From the NCBI GenBank assembly GCA_030549495.1, contig JAUIRK010000549.1:62001-126000 (forward strand): a DNA stretch of 64,000 bases, in the 5' to 3' direction. Position numbers and translations under genes: made by a program. The notes beneath the pieces were generated by a model. It had not been told where the DNA came from. It did no database searches and was given only the letters and a program-made list of their open reading frames with translations. Origin of the DNA: Nectonema munidae (Eukaryota > Nematomorpha > Nectonematoida > Nectonematidae). How positions within the stretch are numbered: position 1 is the stretch's first letter; every line of letters starts with the position of its first letter. Below are positions 55,901 to 64,000 of the stretch, in pieces.

Positions 55901-58900
55901 AGATATTTGCAACAAAGTTATTCAAGCTCGTGATGCCACACTGGATGGAGAAGTGTCAAAACTCTTCTTGAAGAATTATTAGGGCTGAGAAATAGTTGGA
56001 AAAAATTTGGAATGAAGTTAAAAGGTTGTGCCCCAAATTTAATAGGTAGCGCGGGCTCTGCATATTACATATTATAGAATCAGATAGGAGCTATGAATAT
56101 CTCATAAATTATACGCTTTTTAAAATATTAATCCGCAAATATACCATTTAACACATAAATAACCCATAGTATCAATAATAAAGCCACGCTATCGGCCCGA
56201 CAGTAAGTTTTAAACAAATGACCCACAGCCGCAATACATGAACGTGTCTAGCAGGGTTTGGCCCGGCCTGCCAATAAAAACGTCAGTAGAACCAAAATAT
56301 GTATGTAAATATAAAAAACTATAAGAAATATATCTGAATTACTTTTGAAATTATATTTTACAAATGCGATTTTGTTCGATTTTATTTGCACTCAACTATT
56401 AATAGTGTTTGTGTAGATTAAATATTTCGTATTTTCAAATTTTATCAATCTTGATTGACATTTTCTTGAACTTACACGTTTTTATAGAAAATAAATATCA
56501 CTAATCGGCTTAGCGTACTTAAAAATGATTAAAAGTACGTGTTTCAAATATATAATTTTCTTGTACACAAATAGATATTTTGACATGTGGTGTCATTTTG
56601 ATTGGCATTTATGGCGCCGTTTATTATAAAAATTAAAGGTAACTCAGATCCAGCACTTACGAAATATAAAGATCCCTTTTCATACAAATAAAAATGCAGA
56701 CTTTTCTGAAATTGAAACTAAATTTTAAATCAAAACTTGCTCTGACTTGTAAGGTAAAATCTACCAAATTTAGGATAAAACACTCATAGATCATTTGATT
56801 TAAAAAAGATCACATTTTAAATTTTTTTCTCAGATAGATTCTTATTGAAGGAAAGAACGTGAATAATAATTGATAATTTAGCACAATAATTGTTAACCTT
56901 TTATAAGTAGGGGCAACATTTCTTTATCACTGAACTGTGCGGGCGCCAAGCTATATCCAAAATGTATACAAATATTCTTTATTTACAGACAAAGCAAAAA
57001 AGTTAAATGTATAATTATATATATTATTTTACATGTACATCATACTTTACTTTAGTTAAAAAATATTTTAATGAGGTCCATGCAAAACTGCCTAAGAGTC
57101 ACTAAATGGGCATCAGTTAATCGTGATATATGTTTAGATTTTTAAAACAAGGGGCGCTAACTAAGGGTATATTATTTTGGCATATCACAGCGCAATTTAC
57201 CAAAGTAATTTCTTTTCAAAGTAATTCGCTAATCAAAACGTCCATTTTTAGAAATGAAAGAGATGGAGTAGAATTCATACGTTTCGCATACTTCTTGGTT
57301 GCGCCTTGAATAAGCTCGCGCAGTAGAGATACATGTCGGGAAAGGGCTTGCTCCTGCTTCCATTGCATTTGTCAATCGTGACGACGTTTTCGAAGAGGGT
57401 GTAGAAATTGTTGAGTGCGTGCAAACTGATGTCAATCACGCGCTGCACCGCCATTGTAGCGATGGCCATGGGAACGTCGTTGGAGTGGAGGTGCCGCACC
57501 AACTTCTCTGCGCCTTCGATAATTTAAGTTGATCATCACGCTATTCAGGTTTTCCCAACCTTTTGTATTAATGGCCCACTAAGATGGTAAAAGATTTAAA
57601 GATCTCCCACCATAAAGTAAAAAAGTACCCTAAATCTAATAATTTAATCTAAAAAATACCCAATTTTAAATACTATTATATTTTATCCATAAATTCCTTT
57701 CTTTTTTAAACTAAAAAATTGTAATTATAAAATAAGTATAGAAAGAAACCTTTTTAAAAAATGAAAAATTTCCTATTAGATAAAAAATTATTCTAAAGTC
57801 AAAATTTTTAAGTTCCAAAAATAGATTGGCCCTGTTCATTCAACTTAGGAAAAAATTAGATCTAAAATTTCTGCTTTCCGTTAGTCAAACTACCTTTAGT
57901 AGGATATTTCCCTTTGTTTTCAAATTTTCAAAAAAAGTAAATTTCCAAATTCAAATTCTTTAAGGCCAGTGGTGTTGATCCGTGGGGTACCAAGAGGGAG
58001 TCGAGAAGAGCAGTCCGTTCAGCGCAGCACAATCAATTTGTGTAGATAATTCATTAATAAAATGCCCTACAAGTTATTATAGTCTTGAATACTGTAAAAA
58101 ATGGTTGCTACAGTTTGACTTCTTATTTTGCATACCCTCAGTATCAAATGACTCGGCTTTCGGTGTTTTGAAGAGTTATTAGAACTTTTAAGCGCCCCCG
58201 CCGAATTAACATTCTACAAGCGCCACACTTGTGCAAGCACCGATCTCGTGTTGCTTCGGTGGTTAAATTTCAATCTTAAAAATTTCGATCAGCCAATATA
58301 AACAATTGAAATACTTTAGTCTCTCAAATTCTGCAAAAAATAAACAAAATTTCATCGGGTAAATATTCAAAATATCAAAAAATTAAAAGTTTTACATGTC
58401 AAAGTAATGTAATATAACAAACGAAAAACTAAAATTAAAAAAAAGTTGAAGAAAAGAAAATTGCAGAAGGACAAAATAGAATTGCAAAAAAACAAAATAG
58501 AATAACATGTCTTTCATACGTTAAATGTAAAGAAGGTGTTGCTGAGACGTCATGAATAAAAGTTGAATGATATAATAGAAAATTAAGTAAAAGTTTTATT
58601 CAACTTTATTAATTTTGGACCACTCTGGTCTTCTTCAGATAAATAAACAAATCGTTAAATGAACACGAGAAAAGAGAGGATGACCAATAGAATGAGTCTT
58701 TTATCGTGTTCATTTAACGATTTGTTTATTTATCTGAAGAAGTTTTGACAGGCGGTTTTAACCTACGTGCCTATCTTTTTCTACAGATTTTTGCCCTCCA
58801 CATGTTGGCAAATATGCATAGTGTTGGATTAATTAAAAATTTTTTTTTAAATAATGCCGAAATTGATTGTATTTTTAATAAATTTTAGTTCCTTTATAAA

Positions 58901-59843
58901 ACATAGCAACAATATCATACTCGCTAGAATCTTTGAGGTTATTCATCACTCGTTTTTCTTTAAAGCAATTTTTCTTTACTTGTATTTAGATAGATAACGA
59001 ACTATCAAAAGAATTCAAAAGTTTGTTTGGCAGCCATGCTATACAAATAAATAAAGATTACTTAACGCATATTGAAGCTTTTTTTTACGTGAGTAACGTT
59101 TGGTTAGATGCTGAGTGGGATGACTCGAAGCCTTGGGTTCGATACCGCATCAAGCCTGCTTTCTTCATAGTTCGATGCAAACGGCGAAATTGTGCCTTCT
59201 CGATGAAAACACCCCACAGTACCTTTGCTTTTATATAATTTAGATTTTTTATATAAAATTATTTTTGTTTTCTTTTTCATTTTAACATTGTTTTAATTTT
59301 GTAAAATTTATTCTCCCTCTCTTTCTATTTCTCAAAGCAATGTTCTAATCCCAAATGCTAGTAACATTGGGCCGTGACTAAGTTTATTTTGATTCCCTCT
59401 TTAAATAATGAAACCCCACTCAACCTTTTCCACTGCCTGTTCTTCAAAAAAGACGCAATTTTGGCCCAGTCAATGAAAAGATTTCACGGTGTTTCTACCT
59501 TAACCAAAAATCACACTTTATTTCCATGATGTGCAAAAAATATAAACTTCAAAGACTATAAGGTACAATTACTTGTTATATCCTAGAGAGAATAAAAATT
59601 AGTGCTGGAATGAAGTACCTGGTTTCAGCAGCAATATCTCTTTATACATTTCTTCCTTTTTTCGAAAAAGCTTCTCGAACAAGTCAGCGTTTGAGATGTT
59701 CAGATTCATTTGATCTCTCAGGTACTGACATCCATCTTCGTAAGAATCAATCATTGACATGTTGTTGTACATGTCCACAGTAAAGTTTTTGCCAAACTCT
59801 TTGAAAACTTCATGGTATATGACAGGATTGACAATATCGGTAT
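52974..59843 (-). CDS. PUDP: Pseudouridine-5'-phosphatase (PUDP/HDHD1), 3 exons seen, first exon missing
   Basis: Minus-strand exons: 59843-59619, 57513-57281 and 53177-52974 (TAG stop). Phases 1 and 0 fit and give about 220 residues; human PUDP is 228. The first seen exon encodes the cap helices, DTDIVNPVIYHEVFKEFGKN to KEEMYKEILLLKPG. The second has GAEKLVRHLHSNDVPMAIAT (HAD motif II Thr) and SKPFPDMYLYCASLF (motif III Lys). The third has VLVVEDTLKGLKSGHNANAL (motif IV Glu-Asp) and FDPMLFALPPY, the family's C-terminal signature (human FQPELFGLPSY). The enzyme dephosphorylates pseudouridine 5'-phosphate. The exon with catalytic motif I (DxD) was not found in the window; it should lie to the right of 59843. 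Confidence 0.87.
53235..54065. other. PUDP large intron, left part
   Basis: AT-rich. Short ATTATTATCAT palindromic runs near 53885-53945. No gene. Confidence 0.4.
54073..54241 (+). mobile_element. tRNA-derived SINE, family A, second copy
   Basis: Reads GTTGTTAGGGTGTACCTCTC, then GGGGTTCGATCCCCAGGGAT (B box), GATTAACCATCTTAAGCATA and CAACAAACCAACCAACCA. About 90% like the copy at 14705-14884 by eye. No clear target duplication. Confidence 0.85.
54430..55985 (+). mobile_element. hAT transposon relic (ZMYM1-type transposase)
   Basis: Plus-strand blocks in changing frames: REHEKSKNHKEC near 54850 (TTF-type finger end), DSTPDSSTNNIF at 55270, AKLIIDTLEEHAIPLPD then RAQGYDNAGK near 55450, FSSGPKRWEILKAHTGCFLK and SDTRWSDRLQFIKPFAF at 55629 onward. 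These follow the order of ZMYM1-like hAT transposases (IVDSTPD..., RGQGYDNGxNM, RWEILK, TRWSxR). At least four breaks. It lies within the large PUDP intron. The dimerisation end is missing. Confidence 0.8.
55990..57280. other. PUDP large intron, right part
   Basis: AT-rich with occasional GC islands (near 56170-56280). No recognised element. Confidence 0.4.
57520..58625. other. PUDP middle intron, left part
   Basis: No coding similarity. Near 58185-58265 a GC-richer stretch (AAGCGCCCCCGCCGAATTAA) stands out, and CCAGTGGTGTTGATCCGTGG near 57966 resembles a hAT-type tip, but no partner was found. Confidence 0.35.
58630..58742. repeat. Perfect 39-bp inverted repeat
   Basis: The arm at 58630-58668 starts CTTCTTCAGATAAATAAACA and ends TGAACACGA. 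The arm at 58704-58742 is its exact reverse complement. The loop is 35 bases. The flanking GACCACTCTGGTCTTCTTCAG resembles the 3' tail (GAAGAAG...) of Penelope-like elements, so this may be two such tails head to head. It sits in a PUDP intron. Confidence 0.85.
59098..59236 (+). mobile_element. tRNA-derived SINE, family B
   Basis: GGTTAGATGCTGAGTGGGAT (A box), TTGGGTTCGATACCGCATCA (B box) and the GTGCCTTCTCGATGAAAACA tail. It lies in the PUDP intron, in sense to the plus strand. Confidence 0.85.
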
Positions 59844-60054
59844 CTACCAATTCGAATAGAGAAGCAGGTGAGTACAAAAATTAAAATAATATCGCTGCAA
59901 AGCTATACTAATAATATTTTAGGCACCCATCAAACTAAACAAAGGGAATTTTTTTAACTTTTCTCTACAATCTATCTATAGATTTGACCGCTAAGACTTT
60001 TTACTTAATCACCAAACCTTTACATGAAATAATCATGAAGAGGAAACTCCCAAT

Positions 60055-60215
60055 GTCTTTTTCTGTGAAGAGAGCATAGCGCCAGCTTCTATCAGGCGGT
60101 GGAAAGCAGCAACAGGAAAGGGCGACAATTTTGAAAAAGGACCCTTGGAAGTGGAAGAGAGAGAGCAGATAGATGGAGCGGTCGCGCTTGCGCTCGCGTT
60201 TTTATTAGGGCGTTT
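60055..60215. promoter_or_regulatory. GC-rich, CpG-containing island, possible promoter or 5' exon
   Basis: An island (GCGGTCGCGCTTGCGCTCGC, plus GGCGGTGGAAAGCAGCAACA) in very AT-rich surroundings, upstream of the first PUDP exon seen. It could be a promoter or untranslated first exon of PUDP. I found no HAD motif I (FDxDG) in it. Confidence 0.3.
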
Positions 60216-60265
60216 TAGAATTAGAGATTCTCAAATTCTAATCAAAAGAAATGTTAGGCATTTAA

Positions 60266-60394
60266 CCCTTAAGTACCATAGAAATCAGACGATATCTAAA
60301 AAAACGCAGACGATTTATATTCAAAGTCATTGAAAAAAGCAGACGAAGATGAAATTACTTATGTTCCCAGATGGGAGCATTGGCACTTAATGGG
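60266..60394. mobile_element. TTAA-flanked MITE, copy 5
   Basis: TTAA at 60262-60265 and 60395-60398. Tips CCCTTAAGTACCA and, inward from the right, CCCATTAAGTGCCA. Inner CGCAGACGATTTATATTCAA and AAAAAGCAGACGAAGATGAA match copy 1 (34232) almost base for base. Confidence 0.9.
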
Positions 60395-62368
60395 TTAAAC
60401 AAGGAAATAATAAGCATTCATATTTGGATATTGAATAGGAGATATAACTCATATTCATCTGTATATTTGATGTTCTAATTTATTTTGATGTTCTAATTTT
60501 AACAGAAGTATGTATGGCATTGTAATGATCTATCAAATTTTTACATTAATGACTACACTTTTCGTCACTTTTCTAGGTCAAAAAGAGGGGGTGGAATAGG
60601 TCTGGTCTATACTATAGAAATTCTCTCACTAGAGTTCACAGCCCAAACAATAGGCGATAATATGTGTGATATGGCAAACTTTTCACTCATTATCTCAAAA
60701 AAGAAATGAAATATAACGGTTGTTTATAGGCCTCCTTTTTCAAATAGTTACGACTTCTTATCATATCTAGAGAGTTTATTACAAAAAAAAACATCAGAAA
60801 AATGATATAATCTGCGGAGACTTCAACCTTAATCTTTTTTCAATCAAAACTAATCCTTTAGCTCTTGACTTCATTTCTCTACTTTGGCAGTATGGCTTCT
60901 ACCCAACTATTACTAAACCAACACGTCATAGTGGAACACTGATTGAAATATATTTTAAAACAGAGTTTGAAACTGTAAATATCAATTGTAAAATTTTTGA
61001 TCACTTCTTGTGTTGTTTATTTTTGAAAAATTTCTTTGAAGTAAATAATAATTTTTCTGATAAATATGTCTATAAGGTTGTTTTTCTAATTCAAATAAAA
61101 TGAAATTCATCACACTGCTGGAAAACACAAATTTTCAAAATGTTTTTTCTAGCACGCAATGCGAAAAGATGCTTTAATATATTTTTTGCTTCTTTTAATG
61201 ATGCATTCAATAGATCTTTTCCTTTAGTAAAATATAAAACAACAAGTCCTTTTCATAAACCGTGGTTCAATGATGCGCTTAAAAGCTTGAAACTGAAAGA
61301 AATGATGTACAGAGCACATAAAATATTTAACAATGCTTACACTTTGAAGTACTATAAATCAAAAATTCAGTTAGCAAAATCTAATTTCCTACAAAATCAA
61401 CATGTTAATAGAAACAATAAAAATATTTGAAGAAATATAAATAATATTTTAAAGCAAGCTGAATCTAAAAAAAACACTCCTTTTAGTTGTAGTGCCTTTG
61501 CCAAAGCCTTTCAAAGCACTTCCCACTCAAAGTAAGTTAGATTTTATTGACAATTCATTAAAATTCAGTGAAAAATCTTTCGTTTTTGTACCGACTACTT
61601 CTAAAGATGTAATTCTGGCAGCAACATAATTTAGAAACAAAAAAACTGTGGATATGCCGAGATTAACCTTCATATACTAAATTTGACACTTTCCATATTA
61701 GCTAATGTTCTTGCCTTTCTTTTCAACTCCTCGTTGTTTTCGGGTACTTTTCCAAATGAGTTAAAGATAAGTAGAGATGTTCCAATTCTCAAGTCAAATC
61801 AAAGAGGTACTTCTATAGAACACTTTAGAGTTTAGACCAATGTCTATTCTATCATCATTTTCAAAGATTTTTGAGAAAATCATCTTAATTAAAATGCTAA
61901 AATTTGTAGAGTATTCCTCCTTATTATCTCATCATCAGCTTGCTTTTACTTCGAATAAATCTACCGAATTAGCTCTTTTAAGTTTCTTGAAGGATTTATC
62001 CGTGGATCATACCTTGCCTTCATTATGTACTTTTCTTGATTTTTCCAATGCCTTTGGAAGTCTTTCACACTCCTTACTTCTTTATAAGCCATACAAAATG
62101 GGCGTTAGGTCTTATATTCATAATTGCTTAAAATCGTATCTTGGTAATCGATCCTCCTTTGTTTCCTGTAAAGGCGTGCACTCACAAAAGTATCATAATA
62201 GGTGCGGTGTCCCTCAGGGCTCAATTTTGGGCCACTTCTATTTATTCTGTACATCAATGACCTTGTGAAGCATCTGCCTTATTTTTGCTCTCCCACGGTG
62301 TATGCAGCAGATGTTACTTTAACATTTAAACTCCCATCCTCTGTTTCCATTAGCGATGTGAATTAGGC

Positions 62369-62513
62369 GTGAGTAGGGTTGGTTAGGTGCTGGTTTCGAT
62401 AACTCAAGGTCTTGGGTTCGATCCCGCATCAAGCCTGTTTTCCTCATAGTTCAATACAAGCAGCGCAATTGTGCCTTCTCGATGAAAACACCTCATGGTA
62501 CCTTTAAATTCAC
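62369..62513 (+). mobile_element. tRNA-derived SINE, family B, inside LINE
   Basis: GGTTGGTTAGGTGCTGGTTT (A box), TTGGGTTCGATCCCGCATCA (B box) and the GCCTTCTCGATGAAAACACC tail. It lies within the reverse-transcriptase part of the LINE. Confidence 0.87.
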
Positions 62514-62672
62514 CTATTGTAAGCAATACCAGTCAGCAACTAACTACACTGGTAAAAATCAAGTGTTAAAAATGGCTATTCTTATAAACACTACAGTGAA
62601 TGCATGGACACAATTATCCTTACTTTGCTAATCTACTTAGTTGATTAGATATTTAAGATTTAGAATCACAAG

Positions 62673-62803
62673 ATTCGATAACTCAAGGTCTTGGGTTCGA
62701 TCCCGCATCAAGCCTGCTTTGCTCATAGTTCGATACAAGTGGCGCAATTGTGCCTTCTCGATGAAAACACCCGATGGTACCTTTACCTTTATCTATGTAA
62801 TAT
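62673..62803 (+). mobile_element. tRNA-derived SINE, family B, 5'-shortened copy
   Basis: Begins at GATTCGATAACTCAAGGTCT, keeps the B box and tail (CCCGATGGTACCTTTACCTT) but lacks the A box. The second copy within 300 bases. Confidence 0.85.
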
Positions 62804-63117
62804 ATATACCTGGTCTTGTCATAACATGTTGAGTCTAAATTTAGAAAAATGTAGACATATAGTCTTTACGAAAAAACGTCAATTAAATAACGTTACTTTA
62901 AAAATGAGAGATGCTGAACTAAAACGCCTTAACTGCATAAGTTACTTAGGACTCAACTTTATGAACAATCTTTCATCGTCATTTCATTACATATAAAATC
63001 AGTGACTACTAAAGTGTCTCGTCTTTCTGGTATCTTTTTTAAATTTCAAAAACACCTCACTTTAGAATCTAGAAAAATCTTGTATTATGCATATATTAGT
63101 ACTCTGCGCGGGGCGGA

Positions 63118-63172
63118 CATGGGTTGTCCACAGCAACATTTTTGAGGGGCGGACAATCTGTGGGTTGTCCGC
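63118..63172. repeat. Short G/C-rich direct and inverted repeat
   Basis: GGGCGGACATGGGTTGTCCAC is followed by GGGCGGACAA...TGGGTTGTCCGC. The second unit is itself an inverted repeat (GCGGACAA / TTGTCCGC). It could be a transposon tip for the hAT relic that follows. No partner in the window. Confidence 0.5.
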
Positions 63173-63449
63173 ATTCACTTTTATGCAAGTTTTTATGAGT
63201 GCATAATTGCCTTTTTGAAATATCTTTTTTTTATTTCTATGTGTTACGTATATTGGAAAGAGATTTGCATTGAGTAAATGGTGTGTGATGAAGTGAAATC
63301 GTAATTGAAATAGAAAGGTAGAGCCGGTTTGATTAGCGTCATTGATGCGGGAGAAAAAATCAAATAATAGAATGTCATATTTTTGATATATCCATTATAA
63401 AATATTATTCAATAATTAATTTTTTGTTGTTTTCTTTCGCACATTTTAA

Positions 63450-64000
63450 ATGGCAACGTTAACATCTCAGCAAGCTTCATCTCATTTGAAATCTGGCTTA
63501 TGTAAAATAAAAAGTGTAAGTGGATTGAAATCGGAGGTCTGGAAGACGTTTGGTATCGTGGTAAATGAAAAAAACACTGATTTGGATTTTGTCGTTTGTA
63601 AAGTATGCTTTCTTCAAGCTTTCGCTTATTGTTGAAGAAAACAGGTACTTCTATTCTTAGGTGACACAAGTGCAAAATGACTGATGCTATCAAGCCAGTT
63701 TTAAATAATGCTAAAGTTATTTCGAAAGCTAAAAACGAAAACATTAAACTGGCATGCGTCCGTTTTTTAGCTAAAGATCTTAGACAATTTGAAACGATCG
63801 GTTGTGGTACATTCATTGACTTAGTTCAAGAGGTAAACTCTAATGCTTTCTTAAATTTGTAAAATTATTTTATATGAGAAAACAATCTATACAAATTAAA
63901 AAAAATGCAAGCCAAAAATACAAATTTGAAAAATCAATCTTTTGTGATTCTATATTCAAAATTTGAAATATTACAATTGTTGATGCGACAATTTGTTTAT
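63450..64000 (+). mobile_element. hAT transposase relic, N-terminal part, leaves the window
   Basis: Frame 63450-63635 has SEVWKTFGIVVNEKNTDLDF followed by VVCKVC, a BED-type finger start. Frame 63677-63862 has KLACVRFLAKDLRQFETIGC and GTFIDLVQEVN, matching the 'xKDLRPFexVxxxGFxxLvq' block of BED-finger hAT transposases. At least one frame change between them. The catalytic part would lie beyond 64000. Confidence 0.65.

Larger units (their letters stand above)
60560..63115 (+). mobile_element. CR1/Jockey-like LINE relic with endonuclease and reverse transcriptase
   Basis: Plus-strand blocks in order: KRGGGIGLVYT near 60585 and IICGDFNLNLFS near 60810 (APE-type endonuclease); HKPWFNDALKSLKLKEMMYR at 61255; MSILSSFSKIFEKIILIKML then HHQLAFTSNKSTELALLSFL; CTFLDFSNAF; GVPQGSILGHFYLF at 62205; a decayed catalytic box near 62300 (VYAADVTLTFK); ISYLGLNFMNN near 62945. 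Many stops and frame changes. Two family-B SINEs interrupt it after the catalytic box. Same broad type as the 5440-7240 copy but a different sequence. Confidence 0.85.

Noticed and set aside
62369-62803. tRNA genes suggested by GGTTCGATCCC boxes
   Set aside because: The same unit recurs with a non-tRNA tail (GATGAAAACACC...), and the tRNA cloverleaf is not formed; they are SINEs.

Overview
This is a strongly AT-rich window of animal nuclear DNA. Three host genes can be assembled exon by exon from splice sites and reading-frame phase: an NSRP1 (nuclear speckle splicing regulator) orthologue on the minus strand at the left, a complete MSH6 (MutS homologue, mismatch repair) gene on the plus strand from 15509 to 49063, and most of a PUDP/HDHD1 (HAD-family pseudouridine-5'-phosphatase) gene on the minus strand at the right. 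Many introns are only 51-64 bp; the rest are swollen by transposable elements. Short GT-AG introns, these three genes, and the mix of tRNA-derived SINEs, hAT, Tigger, piggyBac, MULE, Penelope-like, CR1/Jockey-like and RTE-like elements point to an invertebrate, most likely an arthropod. A copepod would fit, but I cannot prove the species.

Layout. 0.7-4.5 kb: NSRP1 (minus). 5.4-15.2 kb: repeat-rich spacer with a CR1/Jockey-like LINE, a hAT relic, a Penelope-like relic, a non-autonomous hAT element with a perfect 8-bp target duplication, a palindromic MITE, an OTU-like gene relic and a tRNA-SINE with a 16-bp target duplication. 15.5-49.1 kb: MSH6 in 19 exons. Its introns hold a broken Tigger element, an inverted-repeat pair around exons 3-4, a nearly intact element with a 544-residue transposase-like ORF, a nearly intact Tigger/pogo element, a cluster of TTAA-flanked MITEs, a MULE whose ends are tandem-repeat arrays, and RTE and Penelope relics. 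50.2-51.3 kb: piggyBac transposase relic. 53.0-59.8 kb: PUDP (minus), whose large intron contains a ZMYM1-type hAT relic. 60.3-63.1 kb: a TTAA MITE and a broken LINE carrying two SINE copies. From 63.4 kb: the start of another hAT transposase relic that leaves the window.

How the genes relate: MSH6 pairs with MSH2 to recognise mismatches. NSRP1 acts in splicing and PUDP in nucleotide salvage. There is no operon-like link; adjacent genes converge or diverge. The most notable biology is in the MSH6 N-terminus, where the PWWP signature and its aromatic residues are replaced and the PCNA-binding box is non-canonical; in the shortened NSRP1; in the tandem-repeat-ended MULE; and in the TTAA MITE family built on repeated GCAGACGA motifs. 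I saw no CRISPR array, no rRNA and no free-standing tRNA gene, and recognised no LTR retrovirus or Polinton.
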